A stretch of 64,000 bases of DNA from Niallia taxi (GTDB taxonomy: Bacteria; Bacillota; Bacilli; Bacillales; Cytobacillaceae). The DNA lies in assembly GCF_004005475.1 (NCBI RefSeq), contig NZ_RZTZ01000012.1:62001-126000 (forward strand), given 5' to 3'. Positions within the stretch are counted from its first letter, which is position 1. Each line of letters starts with the position of its first letter. Below are positions 43,247 through 52,928 of the stretch, piece after piece. The notes under the pieces are model-generated. The model was not told where the DNA came from, did not search any database, and saw nothing but the letters and a program-made list of their open reading frames with translations. Position numbers and translations under genes: made by a program.

Positions 43247-43789
43247 ATGGATATTGGTAAAAAGATAAAGAACTTACGTTTGAAAAAGGGTTTGACGCAA
43301 GAAGAGTTAGGGGAAAGGACAGATTTAAGCAAAGGTTATATATCACAGCTGGAAAGGGACTTGAGCTCCCCATCGATTGAAACCTTTTTTGATATTTTGG
43401 AAGTATTGGGCTGTTCCCCAAAAGACTTTTTTGATGATGAAGAGAGAAGGCAGAAGGTTGTTTATAAAGAAGAGGATGTCACTGATTTCTTTGATGAAGA
43501 AAAAGGATATCATATTCAATGGCTAGTGCCGGAATCTAATGAGAAGGAAATGGAGCCAATTAGGCTCAGCTTTAACAAAAAAGGAGAATTTAAGAAGTTT
43601 GAGCCATCCCTTTCAGAAACATATGCATATGTGATAGAGGGAGAAGTCTTGTTAAAGCTGGGAAAACAGGAATATAGGGCAAAAAAAGGGGAGTCCATGT
43701 ATTTTCACGCGACAGATGAACACCAGTTTTTTAATATTGCAGACGGTTTATCCACGCTTTTACTTGTAGCGACCGATTCTTACTTATAA
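43247..43789 (+). CDS. XRE-cupin regulator of polyamine uptake (PuuR-like)
   Basis: 180-residue transcription regulator: HTH_XRE domain at about 1-60 (IGKKIKNLRLKKGLTQEELG, TDLSKGYISQLERDLSSPS) and a cupin domain at about 105-178 (TYAYVIEGEVLLKLGKQEYR, KKGESMYFHATDEHQFFN). This architecture is that of PuuR-type regulators, where the cupin senses a small ligand such as a polyamine. It starts at ATG 43247 and heads the potABCD operon, 42 bases before potA, so control of spermidine/putrescine import is inferred. The SD is weak (AGTAGGTT). Confidence 0.87.
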   Translation: MDIGKKIKNLRLKKGLTQEELGERTDLSKGYISQLERDLSSPSIETFFDILEVLGCSPKDFFDDEERRQKVVYKEEDVTDFFDEEKGYHIQWLVPESNEKEMEPIRLSFNKKGEFKKFEPSLSETYAYVIEGEVLLKLGKQEYRAKKGESMYFHATDEHQFFNIADGLSTLLLVATDSYL

Positions 43790-43831
43790 AGCTTGTTATT
43801 TAAAATAAAAAATAGTGTAAAGGAGATTATT

Positions 43832-44938
43832 ATGCCAAGTGAATCAATAATCAGGTTTGAGAACGTAACGAAAGCCTATGACCAAAATACGACTGTACTT
43901 GAAAATGTCAGCTTTGAAATAGAAAGAGGCAAATTTTATACACTTCTTGGTCCATCAGGTTGTGGTAAAACAACAATCCTGCGTCTTATCGCTGGATTCA
44001 TGGAGCCAACAGAGGGTAATATCTACTTTCATACAAAAGTAATGAATAAAATTCCTGCCAACAAAAGACAGGTAAATACAGTATTTCAAGACTATGCGCT
44101 ATTTCCACATTTAAATGTTTTTGAAAATGTAGCCTTTGGCCTGCGCATCAAAAAGCTAAAAAAACAGGAAATTGAAAAGCGAGTAAAAGATGCTTTGCGC
44201 TTCGTAAACCTGGACTCATATGAAAACAGAGAAATCAGTGAAATGTCTGGTGGTCAGAAGCAGCGTGTTGCTATCGCAAGAGCAATTGTAAATGAGCCGG
44301 AAGTTATTCTTCTTGACGAGCCTCTTTCTGCATTGGATTTAAAGCTGCGGACAGAAATGCAGTATGAATTAAGAGAGCTTCAGCAAAGGCTTGGCATTAC
44401 CTTTATATTTGTTACACATGACCAGGAAGAAGCATTGGCGATGTCCGATGAAATTTTTGTATTGAATAAAGGGAGAATTGAACAAAGCGGCACACCAACA
44501 GATATTTATGATGAGCCGATAAACAGATTCGTTGCTGACTTTATCGGAGAGTCTAATATCGTTTCAGCAAGAATGGAAAAAGACTTTGTCGTCCATTTTG
44601 CCAGCAAAACATTTGAATGTGTTGACCAAGGCTTCCATGACAATGAAATGGTTGAGGTTGTGATTCGTCCCGAGGATTTAAATATCACGTCACCAGAAGC
44701 AGGAAAGCTAAAGGTAAAGGTAGATTCTCAATTATTTAGAGGAGTCCACTATGAAATAGGCGGATATGATGAGGAAGGAAATGAATGGCTTGTTCATTCT
44801 ACAAAAAAGGTAGTTGTAGGAGAGGAAATCGGACTGGATTTTGAAAAGGAAGCAATTCACGTTATGAGAATAGGAGAAACAGAAGAAGAGTTTGATCGCC
44901 GCCTTGAGGCATATGATGGTGCAAATGATGAAGAATAA
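43832..44938 (+). CDS. potA: Spermidine/putrescine ABC transporter ATP-binding protein (PotA)
   Basis: ATPase driving polyamine import, 368 residues. Walker [10 protein letters not shown], signature [16 protein letters not shown], Walker [14 protein letters not shown]-loop [13 protein letters not shown], and a C-terminal TOBE domain (about 280-350) with [12 protein letters not shown]. The open frame reaches back to a TTG at 43793, but AAAGGAG just ahead of ATG 43832 and the family N terminus identify the real start. It overlaps potB. Confidence 0.94.
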   Translation: MPSESIIRFENVTKAYDQNTTVLENVSFEIERGKFYTLLGPSGCGKTTILRLIAGFMEPTEGNIYFHTKVMNKIPANKRQVNTVFQDYALFPHLNVFENVAFGLRIKKLKKQEIEKRVKDALRFVNLDSYENREISEMSGGQKQRVAIARAIVNEPEVILLDEPLSALDLKLRTEMQYELRELQQRLGITFIFVTHDQEEALAMSDEIFVLNKGRIEQSGTPTDIYDEPINRFVADFIGESNIVSARMEKDFVVHFASKTFECVDQGFHDNEMVEVVIRPEDLNITSPEAGKLKVKVDSQLFRGVHYEIGGYDEEGNEWLVHSTKKVVVGEEIGLDFEKEAIHVMRIGETEEEFDRRLEAYDGANDEE

Positions 44939-45731
44939 GTCAAAATGGTATACGATTCCCTATTACTTATGGATTGCGCTGTTTGTAATTGCTCCAGTGC
45001 TATTAATAGTTTATTATTCATTTTTTGATATTGAAGACAAACTTACTATCAGCAACTACGCTAAGTTCTTCACACCAGTCTATTTGAAAATGACGCTGAA
45101 TTCCTTCTGGTATGCGTTTTTAATAACGTTTTTCTCATTAGTCATTGCTTACCCTACCGCATATATATTGACGAAGACAAAGCATAAGCAATTATGGCTG
45201 CTGCTTATTATTTTGCCGTCCTGGATTAACCTGCTTCTTAAGGCTTACGCATTTTTAGGAATATTTGGTACATATGGTGCTACAAATGAGGTGCTTGAAT
45301 TCCTTGGAATCGGGAAACAGCAAATCCTGTTCACAGATTTTAGCTTCTTGTTTGTCAGTGTATATATCTTTATTCCATTTATGATATTGCCAATCTTTAA
45401 TGCACTGGAGAAGTTAAATCCTACTCTTGTTGATGCCTCAAAGGATCTAGGGGCATCCGCTTGGACTACTTTTGCAAAAGTTATTTTTCCATTAACAGTT
45501 GACGGTGTTAAGTCAGGCTGTCAGGCAGTATTTATTCCTGCATTATCTTTGTTCATGATTACAAGACTAATTGCAGGAAACAGGGTTATTACACTAGGAA
45601 CAGCTATAGAGCAGCATTTTCTGATAACGCAAGACTGGGGAATGGGTTCAACGATTGCTGTATTCCTAATCATTATTATGATTGTTATCATGATGTTGAC
45701 TGGGAGTAAGAAGGAGAGGGGAGTAAGATGA
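44925..45731 (+). CDS. potB: Spermidine/putrescine ABC transporter permease (PotB)
   Basis: Membrane permease of the MalF/PotB type with about six helices. The EAA coupling loop is seen in [22 protein letters not shown], and the N terminus [20 protein letters not shown] resembles Bacillus PotB. The start is not certain: ATG codons at 44913, 44916, 44925 and 44928 are in frame; I choose 44925 from family similarity, though GAGG at 44906-44909 is better spaced for 44916. It overlaps potA, and ATGA links it to potC. Confidence 0.92.
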   Translation: MMKNKSKWYTIPYYLWIALFVIAPVLLIVYYSFFDIEDKLTISNYAKFFTPVYLKMTLNSFWYAFLITFFSLVIAYPTAYILTKTKHKQLWLLLIILPSWINLLLKAYAFLGIFGTYGATNEVLEFLGIGKQQILFTDFSFLFVSVYIFIPFMILPIFNALEKLNPTLVDASKDLGASAWTTFAKVIFPLTVDGVKSGCQAVFIPALSLFMITRLIAGNRVITLGTAIEQHFLITQDWGMGSTIAVFLIIIMIVIMMLTGSKKERGVR

Positions 45732-46531
45732 AGAAACTGTCAAAGATATCTGTACTATATTTAGTTTTAGTTTTTATCATTTTATATGCCCCGATCTTTT
45801 ATCTAATTTTTTATTCCTTTAACAGCGGTGGCACAATGAATAATTTCCAGAACTTCACATGGAAATGGTATAAAGAGTTATTCCAAGACACAAGGCTGCT
45901 TGTAATTGTGTTAAACACAGTTATCATCGCACTTTTATCCGCATCCATTGCCACAATCATTGGTGTTTTTGGAGCGATCAGCATTTCTATGATGAGAAGA
46001 AAACAGCTAAGAAATACAATCCTTTCTTTAAACAACGTATTGATTGTAAGTCCTGATGTTATCATCGGTGCATCCTTTTTAATTTTCTTTACAATATTGG
46101 GAATCAAACTTGGCTTTGTGTCTGTGCTATTGTCACATATTGCCTTTTGCATACCGATAGTGGTTATAATGGTGCTTCCGAAGCTTCAGGAAATGAGCCC
46201 AACCTTAATGGATGCTGCCTTTGACCTTGGCGCAAGCTGGAGGGAAGTCCTTTCTAAAGTTATTCTTCCATATATAGCTCCAGGTATTTATGCTGGATTC
46301 TTTATGGCGTTGACATATTCATTGGATGATTTCGCGGTTACTTTTTTCGTAACAGGAAATGGTTTCTCTACTCTGTCTGTAGAAATTTATTCACTTGCTA
46401 GGAGAGGTATTTCCCTTAACATAAATGCTCTGTCTGCCCTGCTGTTCTTCATTACGCTGTTGCTTGTCATCGGTTATTATTTCGTTTCCAAGCGAGCAGT
46501 CAGAAGGAATAAAACGGGGGTGAACCAATGA
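45728..46531 (+). CDS. potC: Spermidine/putrescine ABC transporter permease (PotC)
   Basis: Second permease, 267 residues and six helices, with the EAA loop DAAFDLGASWREVLSKVILP and the PotC-type segment YSLDDFAVTFFVTGNGFSTL. ATGA overlap with the potB stop; SD GGAGAGGGGAG lies in the end of potB. Its stop overlaps the potD start in the same way. Confidence 0.93.
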   Translation: MKKLSKISVLYLVLVFIILYAPIFYLIFYSFNSGGTMNNFQNFTWKWYKELFQDTRLLVIVLNTVIIALLSASIATIIGVFGAISISMMRRKQLRNTILSLNNVLIVSPDVIIGASFLIFFTILGIKLGFVSVLLSHIAFCIPIVVIMVLPKLQEMSPTLMDAAFDLGASWREVLSKVILPYIAPGIYAGFFMALTYSLDDFAVTFFVTGNGFSTLSVEIYSLARRGISLNINALSALLFFITLLLVIGYYFVSKRAVRRNKTGVNQ

Positions 46532-47601
46532 AGGGACTAATAAGAGGTTTGGCAGCAGCCCTTATCTTATCAGCTGTACTTATGTTAGTTGTTCACCAAG
46601 TAAACAGCAGCAGAGGTTATGCAGGCGGCAATACGTTAACTGTCTACAACTGGGGAGATTACATTGATGCCGACCTTATTGATAAGTTTGAAAAAGAAAC
46701 AGGGATAAAGGTAATTTATGAAACCTTTGACTCTAATGAAGCAATGATGACAAAGATAGAACAAGGTGGCACAAACTATGATGTTGCCATTCCATCTGAA
46801 TACATGATTGATAAGATGAAGGAGGAGGATCTCCTGCTTCCAATCGATCATTCAAAAATACCAAACCTTAAAAACATCGACGATAGATATTTAAATCTTT
46901 CGTTTGACCCAGAAAATAAATATTCCATTCCTTATTTTTGGGGAACGGTAGGAATTGTTTATAATCCAAAAATGCTTGGAGGAAAAAAGATAACCTCTTG
47001 GAATGATTTATGGGATAGTGATTTGAAAAATCAAATTATGCTTATCGATGGGGCAAGGGAAATTATGGGGATGAGTCTAAATAGCTTACATTATTCTCTT
47101 AATGATAAAGATCATGACCATTTAAGAGAAGCAAAAGAGAAGCTTGATACTTTGACGCCTAATGTCAAAGCAATCGTCGGAGACGAAATCCGGATGCTGA
47201 TTGAAAATGAAGAAGCCGCCATTGGTGTATTATGGTCAGGCATGGCTGCAGAAGTCATGTGGGAAAATGAAGATGTAGAATATGTCGTTCCAGAGGAAGG
47301 CTCTAATCTTTGGTTTGATAATATGGTTATCCCGAAAACAGCGAAAAATATTGATGGAGCACATAAGTTTATAAACTTTATGCTTGATGCAAAAAACGCC
47401 GCGCAAAATACAGAGTATGTTGGTTATTCAACACCGAATAAGGCAGCAATGAAATATTTACCTGAAGAAATTATCGGTGATAAACGCTTTTACTTGGATG
47501 AGGATATGACCTCTAAACTCGAAGTGTATGAAAACCTTGGGCAGCGTTCGCTTGCAGAGTATAATGATTTGTTCCTTGAATTTAAAATGCATCGGAAATA
47601 A
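46528..47601 (+). CDS. potD: Spermidine/putrescine-binding protein (PotD)
   Basis: Extracellular substrate-binding protein of the polyamine importer, 357 residues. An N-terminal hydrophobic segment (about 4-24) is followed by LTVYNWGDYIDADLIDKFEK, the hallmark of PotD/PotF, then TGIKVIYETFDSNEAMMTKI, YDVAIPSEYMIDKM and YFWGTVGIVYNP. No lipobox cysteine is present, so it is probably held by an uncleaved signal anchor, as I recall for related Bacillus PotD proteins. ATG 46528 follows GGGGGTGA and overlaps potC by four bases. It ends the operon. Confidence 0.93.
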   Translation: MKGLIRGLAAALILSAVLMLVVHQVNSSRGYAGGNTLTVYNWGDYIDADLIDKFEKETGIKVIYETFDSNEAMMTKIEQGGTNYDVAIPSEYMIDKMKEEDLLLPIDHSKIPNLKNIDDRYLNLSFDPENKYSIPYFWGTVGIVYNPKMLGGKKITSWNDLWDSDLKNQIMLIDGAREIMGMSLNSLHYSLNDKDHDHLREAKEKLDTLTPNVKAIVGDEIRMLIENEEAAIGVLWSGMAAEVMWENEDVEYVVPEEGSNLWFDNMVIPKTAKNIDGAHKFINFMLDAKNAAQNTEYVGYSTPNKAAMKYLPEEIIGDKRFYLDEDMTSKLEVYENLGQRSLAEYNDLFLEFKMHRK

Positions 47602-47606
47602 TGAAT

Positions 47607-47641
47607 GTCGACTTAGCTATAATGCTGAGTCGACTTTTTTG
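47607..47641 (+). terminator. Terminator of potABCD
   Basis: Stem GTCGACT (47607-47613) / AGTCGAC (47628-47634), further internal pairing, then T6. Confidence 0.9.
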
Positions 47642-47707
47642 TTGTTGTTTAATCTGTGGATGAAGTCAGGCTAAGAAGAAAATACTAAGAAAAAAAGAGG
47701 TGTGCTT

Positions 47708-48487
47708 ATGGGAAAATCCTTTATTCTATGTTGCTTGCTTACGTTTACCTGTTTGCCTGTATATGCTGCAAAAGAGGAGAATCAGGTGAAAAAAGAGCTT
47801 GCGATTGTTATTGATGACTTCGGAAACAACATGAGAGGGACAAAGGAAATGTTAAATTTGCCTGTGCCTATCACCGTTGCGATTATGCCTTTTATGTCCA
47901 CAAGCAGAGAGGATGCCATCCAAGCACATAAAAAGGGGCATGAGGTAATAGTTCATATGCCGCTCGAGCCAAAGCACGGCAAAAAAAGCTGGCTTGGTCC
48001 CGGAGCTATTACAACAAATTTAAGTGATGAAGAAATCAGAAAAAGAGTGTCATCAGCAATTGATAATATTCCTTATGCAGTGGGAATGAATCATCATATG
48101 GGTTCGAAGGCTACTGAAGATGAAAGAGTTATGAGGATTATTTTAGAGGAATGTAAAAAGCATGATCTATTTTATTTGGATAGTAAAACGACAGGGAAAA
48201 GTGTTGTGAAAAAACTGGCAGAGGAATTGCAGGTTCCCTATTTAGAGAACAATATGTTTTTTGATCATATATATTCCAACCAGCATATCCAGAAGCAGGC
48301 AACCAAGCTTGTAGAAAATCTTAATAAAAGAGGGGAATATATCGCGATAGGCCATGTTGGCATATCAGGTCCTGCGGTTGTTACGGTGTTAAAACAATAT
48401 ATCCCTGTCTATCAAAAGGACGCGGATATAGTACCATTATCCACATTGGTGGACGGCTATGAACTGCTTGATACAGATTTGCCGTAA
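47708..48487 (+). CDS. Divergent polysaccharide deacetylase family protein (YibQ/DUF610)
   Basis: Secreted protein of about 259 residues with a signal peptide (FILCCLLTFTCLPVYAA). The catalytic-type region starts with ELAIVIDDFGNNMRGT (paired Asp), VAIMPFMSTSREDAIQAH, EVIVHMPLEP and GMNHHMGSKATEDERVM, all typical of the YibQ-type branch of the polysaccharide deacetylase fold, and ends with YIAIGHVGISGPAVV. Substrate is unknown; many members keep the fold but their chemistry is not proven. ATG 47708 is used: GAGG lies seven bases ahead, better than the GTG at 47702. Confidence 0.85.
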   Translation: MGKSFILCCLLTFTCLPVYAAKEENQVKKELAIVIDDFGNNMRGTKEMLNLPVPITVAIMPFMSTSREDAIQAHKKGHEVIVHMPLEPKHGKKSWLGPGAITTNLSDEEIRKRVSSAIDNIPYAVGMNHHMGSKATEDERVMRIILEECKKHDLFYLDSKTTGKSVVKKLAEELQVPYLENNMFFDHIYSNQHIQKQATKLVENLNKRGEYIAIGHVGISGPAVVTVLKQYIPVYQKDADIVPLSTLVDGYELLDTDLP

Positions 48488-48634
48488 AGATATGTTAAAG
48501 CAGCGGGCAGTTATCATTACGCTATGCCTCAGACAGCATATTACGCTGATATCTGCACCGTTTCATTAAGCATATACTATGAAATTGGTTTCATATCAAT
48601 AAATAATGATCAAAAAATGCAGTTATTCTGATAA

Positions 48635-48670
48635 TAAAAAAACTCCGCCATATATATGCGGAGTTTTCTT
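48635..48670. terminator. Terminator between yibQ-like and mechanosensitive channel genes
   Basis: Stem AAAACTCCGC / GCGGAGTTTT with A-rich left and T-rich right flanks; bidirectional. Confidence 0.9.
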
Positions 48671-48686
48671 TATGAGAGAGAAATGG

Positions 48687-50201
48687 TTAGATGCTGCTGT
48701 TACCATCGTTTTTATTGATTTTAGATTCATCCATTTTTGCATCTAACTTCCCTAGTCTTTTTGCTGCGAAATCTTTACCTCCAAGACCAAATGCTAGTCC
48801 GAAGGCAAGTGCCAATCCACCAAGGATAAGAACAAAGGCAGATGTGACGATAGAAGATGCAACCCCTAATTGGTCTAAAGCCATAAAGATTGTTATCGCA
48901 ATAATAGCGTATTTTGCAACAGAAGGCAGAAGTCTGAACGCTGGTCCGTGAAGCAAGCCGCCAAGTGTGTTTTTGACAAGTACTCCTAGCCATAAGCCAA
49001 CACCAATAATCACAACAGCTGCAATGACTTGTGGCAAGTATGCTACTACAGCAGTCGATAATGTTACTAAGAATTCAAGGCCGAGCAGATTTAATGCTTG
49101 GACTGCTAATAAAAAGACAACTAATATTTGAGCGATTGAGCCGATAAGGTTGGCAATGCTTGTTGTAGGAGCGATTCCCATTTTGTGAACATAGTTGTCA
49201 AGACCTAGGCCTGATAGCAATGATGTAACCATTTGTTTAATCCATTTACCAATCCAAACACCTAGAAGGACAAGGAAAATGGCAATTGCTATATTTGGGA
49301 TCATTGTTAAAATATCATTTAGCATATTAATTGCCGGTTGTGAGATTCCTTCAATATCTAGTTTTTCCAACGCAGAAATAACGACAGGAATCATGATGAA
49401 AATGAAAATCACATTCCCAATAATAGAAGCAAGCGATGTATTTTCAAATAACTTCGTCAATCCGAAGCGGTTCGCCAATGATTCTAAACCAATGCTCTGT
49501 AAGAAGCTTGTAACAATTGTGCGAACAATCTTTGCTGCAAACCAGCCGACTAAAATGATTACTGCTGCTGCAAGAAGCTTAGGCAAGAACGCTAGTATGT
49601 TTTGAAGCATATTAGCAAACGGCTCAGAAACTCCATATAGGTTAAGAGCACCTAATACTGCAGGCAAGAAAAGAAGCAGCACAAGGTAAAAAGCAATATT
49701 AGCTACCTTGTCCATTAAGTTAGGCTGTTGTTGATTATTATCTAATAATTTCCATTTATTTAGCTTTTCATGTACTTTCAATGTATTGCCTGATTTTTTG
49801 ATTAAGAATTTTAAGCCTGAAGCGACTAGCCATGCAACCAATAAAATAATGGCAGCTTTTAAGATATTTGGGATTGCCCCAAAAATAGATGAAAGCATGG
49901 ATACTAGTGGTGATGTGATGACAGTAAGATTCAGGATGTTAAAGAATAAACTGAATACATATACGAGTAAAATAAAGTAGATAATCTTACTGATTATTTT
50001 TTCGGAAGAGTATTTCCTTGATGCTCCTTCAGGAAATATTTTGTCATCTAATTTTGATTTCTGAAGTCCTTTATAAATTGCTTTTTCAATAATTTTCGCG
50101 ATAATCCAACCGAGGATTAATACGACTACTGCCAAAAGAAAATCTGGCAATCTGTCTAAATAGTTGTTCCATCCATTCCAATTTCCACTGTTATTTATCA
50201 T
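48687..50201 (-). CDS. Multi-helix mechanosensitive channel family protein (TM_helix repeats)
   Basis: 504-residue membrane protein made of four to five repeats of a conserved TM helix unit, for example LLAVVVLILGWIIAKIIEKA, AAIILLVAWLVASGLKFLIK, AAAVIILVGWFAAKIVRTIV, AIAIFLVLLGVWIGKWIKQM and IAAVVIIGVGLWLGVLVKNT, each followed by a short amphipathic stretch such as SIGLESLANRFGL. This is the pattern of proteins annotated 'mechanosensitive ion channel' with PF05552-type helices. The usual MscS beta domain is not seen, so channel activity is inferred only. ATG at 50201 follows AAGGAGGA. Monocistronic. Confidence 0.78.
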   Translation of the reverse strand: MINNSGNWNGWNNYLDRLPDFLLAVVVLILGWIIAKIIEKAIYKGLQKSKLDDKIFPEGASRKYSSEKIISKIIYFILLVYVFSLFFNILNLTVITSPLVSMLSSIFGAIPNILKAAIILLVAWLVASGLKFLIKKSGNTLKVHEKLNKWKLLDNNQQQPNLMDKVANIAFYLVLLLFLPAVLGALNLYGVSEPFANMLQNILAFLPKLLAAAVIILVGWFAAKIVRTIVTSFLQSIGLESLANRFGLTKLFENTSLASIIGNVIFIFIMIPVVISALEKLDIEGISQPAINMLNDILTMIPNIAIAIFLVLLGVWIGKWIKQMVTSLLSGLGLDNYVHKMGIAPTTSIANLIGSIAQILVVFLLAVQALNLLGLEFLVTLSTAVVAYLPQVIAAVVIIGVGLWLGVLVKNTLGGLLHGPAFRLLPSVAKYAIIAITIFMALDQLGVASSIVTSAFVLILGGLALAFGLAFGLGGKDFAAKRLGKLDAKMDESKINKNDGNSSI

Positions 50202-50337
50202 ATTATTCCTCCTTGTCTTGACTTATTGTCCTTATTACCCGTCAAGAAAAAGAATAAACGCAAAAATTTTTATGTTGGAATAGAGGTTGAGGTGAAATAT
50301 AGGAGCATATCAGTGTCTTGCTGAATATTTTTCACCA

Positions 50338-50375
50338 TAAAAAAAAACGGAGATTCTCCGCATAGTTCTCCGTTT
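50338..50375 (-). terminator. Terminator of ktr-type gene (minus strand)
   Basis: AAACGGAGA (50345-50353) pairs with TCTCCGTTT (50367-50375); on the minus strand the stem is followed by T7 or more. Confidence 0.85.
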
Positions 50376-51030
50376 ATAGTCCATCCTTTTCAAATTGATA
50401 AATATCTTCATTACTACCGATGACAATCAGTGTATCGCCTTTTAAAATCTTCTCCTCAGCAGCAGGAGAGACGATTGTATCCCCTTTTCGCTGGATTCCA
50501 ATAATGGTACAGCCGTAATTTGCCCGGATATTCAATTCAAGAAGTGATCGCTGATGCACTTTGTCTGAGGCTGCCAGCTCCACAATACCGTGTTTCTCCG
50601 ATAACTCAATATAATCAATCATTTTTTCTGATATTACATGATGGGCAATCCTTTTTGCCATATCCCGTTCTGGATGAATAACCTTGTCTGCACCAATTTT
50701 CTCTAACACTCTTTTATGGTAGACATCGGCGGCCTTTACCCATACCTGCTTCATTCCCATTTCTTTCAAAATAAGTGTTGTAAGCACACTTGACTCAATA
50801 TCGTCACCTAATGCCACAAAGGCATGATCCATGTTGCGGATACCAAGCTGTGTGAGTGTGGCTTCACTCATGGTGTTGACTTGTACACAGTGTGTTGCAA
50901 ACGGTCGGTATTTTTCGACTCTTTCCAAAGATTGGTCTATTGCCAACACCTCTGTACCCGCATCAAAAAATTCCTTGACGAGACTTCCGCCGAAATTGCC
51001 GAGACCGATAACTACAAATTGTTTTTTCAC
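50374..51030 (-). CDS. Ktr-type potassium uptake regulatory subunit (KtrA/KtrC family)
   Basis: Cytoplasmic RCK subunit that gates a Ktr K+ channel, 218 residues. RCK_N with VIGLGNFGGSLVKEF (nucleotide-binding GxGxxGG, with Asn where KtrA/C usually have Arg), AIDQSLERVEKY, and VKAADVYHKRVLEKIGADKVIHPERDM; RCK_C at about 140-215 (LLELNIRANYGCTIIGIQRKG, KGDTLIVIGSNEDI). GTG start at 51030 follows GGAGG. No ktrB/ktrD membrane gene is adjacent, as is normal for B. subtilis ktrC, so I do not choose between A and C. Confidence 0.87.
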   Translation of the reverse strand: MKKQFVVIGLGNFGGSLVKEFFDAGTEVLAIDQSLERVEKYRPFATHCVQVNTMSEATLTQLGIRNMDHAFVALGDDIESSVLTTLILKEMGMKQVWVKAADVYHKRVLEKIGADKVIHPERDMAKRIAHHVISEKMIDYIELSEKHGIVELAASDKVHQRSLLELNIRANYGCTIIGIQRKGDTIVSPAAEEKILKGDTLIVIGSNEDIYQFEKDGL

Positions 51031-51165
51031 AAAGGTTCCTCCACGGTTCGAGATTTATGGATTTAATTCTAACACAATGTTATATCTTTCCAAAATTAAG
51101 GACAGGAAGTTAGAAATTCCTGCATTTATGGGTATAGGGTAAAAAAAAGGAGGGTTTATCTCGAT

Positions 51166-52068
51166 ATGAAATACAAAAATGCCCTTTTTATCTATAATGG
51201 AAATGCAGGGAAAAAGGAAATAGACGTACAGCTTCAAAGCTGTTTGCATGTGTTTGCGAAGGAAATTGATCATTTGCAGGTATTTAAGACAAAAGGACCG
51301 AATCATGCTGCTGAGATTTGCGAGAAATATGGAGAACAGACAGAACTTGTTATTGTTCTTGGCGGAGATGGAACCATCCATGAATGTGTCAACGGTTTAG
51401 CTGGCTTACAAAAAAGGCCGGTGCTAGCCATCCTTCCAGGAGGGACATGCAATGATTTCAGTCGTACATTAAATATACAGCAAAATCTGCAAAGGGCTGC
51501 TGAAGAGTTAGTTTTATACGGAGTCGAGGAGCCTGTAGATATTATTCAGACAGACTCTGCTTTTTTCCTGAATTTTTGGGGGATAGGTCTTGTAGCTGAA
51601 ACATCAAACAATATTAGAGAAGAAGAAAAAAACATCCTTGGCAGGGCCAGCTATTTACTGAGTGCCATCAGAACTATTCAAAATACCGAGCCGAAAGAGC
51701 TTGTCATGAATATAGATGGAAAGGAAATAAGAGAAAAGGCTGTTTTGGCAATGGTTGTGAACGGCAAGTATATTGGTGGAAAACAACTTCCATTTTCAAC
51801 AATATCCTATAACGACGGTTTAGTAGATGTCTTTATTGTTAAAAATACCAATCTTCATTTGTTAAAGGAGCTTAATGATCTCCGTAAAATAGATTTTGAA
51901 ACGGATGAAGAGCTTAAAGAAGAAGTACTGTATATGAGTGGAAAACATATTAAAATAAGCTCTGAACATTTTGTAGATGTCGATATGGATGGAGAGGTAT
52001 ACACAAAAACACCAAGCGAGCTGAAGGTGCTCCCGAGTCATATAAAAATGCTTCGACCTGATTTTTAA
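51166..52068 (+). CDS. Diacylglycerol/lipid kinase family protein (DagK/YegS fold)
   Basis: Lipid kinase of the diacylglycerol-kinase catalytic-domain family, 300 residues. N-terminal FIYNGNAGKKE (usual NP.AG), the nucleotide loop VIVLGGDGTIHECVNGL, and ILPGGTCNDFSRTLNI are all typical. LNFWGIGLVAETSNNIREEE matches the substrate-side region, and a C-terminal VDVDMDGEVYTKTP follows. Lipid specificity is not predicted. Closest B. subtilis type is probably YtlR rather than DgkB, from memory. ATG at 51166 follows AAAGGAGGG. Divergent from the ktr gene. Confidence 0.87.
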   Translation: MKYKNALFIYNGNAGKKEIDVQLQSCLHVFAKEIDHLQVFKTKGPNHAAEICEKYGEQTELVIVLGGDGTIHECVNGLAGLQKRPVLAILPGGTCNDFSRTLNIQQNLQRAAEELVLYGVEEPVDIIQTDSAFFLNFWGIGLVAETSNNIREEEKNILGRASYLLSAIRTIQNTEPKELVMNIDGKEIREKAVLAMVVNGKYIGGKQLPFSTISYNDGLVDVFIVKNTNLHLLKELNDLRKIDFETDEELKEEVLYMSGKHIKISSEHFVDVDMDGEVYTKTPSELKVLPSHIKMLRPDF

Positions 52069-52072
52069 TAAA

Positions 52073-52110
52073 TGAAATAAGGCATCCTTTAATGGATGCC
52101 TTATTTCTTA
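52073..52110. terminator. Terminator between lipid kinase and dps
   Basis: Stem AAATAAGGCATCC / GGATGCCTTATTT with a 6-base loop; usable from both sides. Confidence 0.88.
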
Positions 52111-52129
52111 TTCGTTAGAAGCCTACTTT

Positions 52130-52582
52130 TTATTCTGATAAGTATGCTGTTAACATCCATAGATGTTTTTCGATTTTTTCTGTCAATCCAATTGCAATGT
52201 CATGTGTTACTGTATCTCCAAGCTCGTCTGCGTGCTCAGCTAAAGATCTTAGTTGTGTATTGATTTGGCTATAATCTTCTACAAGAGATCTCACCATTTC
52301 AGTTGCAGATAATTTTTCCGTACTTTCTGCCAGTGTCGAAGTCTCCGAAAATTCTTTCAAAGTAGAAACAGGTTTTCCGCCAATAGCAAGTAAGCGTTCA
52401 GCAATTTCATCCACTACATCTGCTGCCTCATCGTAAAGCTCCTCAAATTTCTCATGTAATGTAAAGAAGAAAGGTCCTTTAACATACCAATGATGCTGAT
52501 GAAGTTTTGTGTAAAGTACGCTCCAGTTTGCTACTTGTACATTCAATTCTTTTTGTAATTCAACTTTAGTTTGTAATCCCAT
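52130..52582 (-). CDS. Dps/MrgA-family DNA-binding ferritin-like protein
   Basis: Mini-ferritin that protects DNA and stores iron oxidised by peroxide, 150 residues, expected dodecamer. Ferroxidase residues lie in KLHQHHWYVKGPFFFTLHEK (His) and ELYDEAADVVDEIAERLLAI (Asp, Glu); GGKPVSTLKEF follows, as in Bacillus Dps and MrgA. ATG at 52582 is preceded by GAAGGGAG. Two PerR-type boxes flank the promoter, supporting peroxide-induced, MrgA-like control; by sequence alone it could be either dps or mrgA. Confidence 0.93.
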   Translation of the reverse strand: MGLQTKVELQKELNVQVANWSVLYTKLHQHHWYVKGPFFFTLHEKFEELYDEAADVVDEIAERLLAIGGKPVSTLKEFSETSTLAESTEKLSATEMVRSLVEDYSQINTQLRSLAEHADELGDTVTHDIAIGLTEKIEKHLWMLTAYLSE

Positions 52583-52607
52583 TATTATTAGCTCCCTTCG
52601 GTTGTTT

Positions 52608-52665
52608 GTATTTTAATTATAACAAGTTTTAATTTAAAATCAATACTTATTTATAATTATTTTAA
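52608..52665 (-). promoter_or_regulatory. dps/mrgA promoter with two PerR boxes
   Basis: On the plus strand 52651-52665 reads TTATAATTATTTTAA, 14 of 15 matches to the PerR consensus TTATAATTATTATAA. A second box (minus strand, 52622-52608) reads TTATAATTAAAATAC, 12 of 15. On the minus strand TTGATT, a 16-base spacer and TATAAT form the promoter; the second box covers the -10 and the first lies just upstream of the -35. Confidence 0.75.
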
Positions 52666-52928
52666 TTTAGTTTTTATTTTAATTTATTAATAATTATTTC
52701 TACTTCTATCATATACAGGAAAGTTATGGAAGACTAGTAAGTAGCTCAAATGTTCATAAATCTTTCAAATATCTTCGTTATTTTCTGCAACTGTTAAAAA
52801 ACTATACCCTGATAACAGTCGTACTTAAACAATCAAAAAAGAGGAAGAGACAAAACAAAAGATAACCTTTCTAAACACGAATAATAAAATTACATCTAAA
52901 TTTGAAGCATGTGACTATATAATTAGTT

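Noticed and set aside
48691-49605. Long plus-strand ORFs opposite the channel gene
   Set aside because: Antisense shadows of a repetitive membrane protein gene; no SD and unnatural composition.
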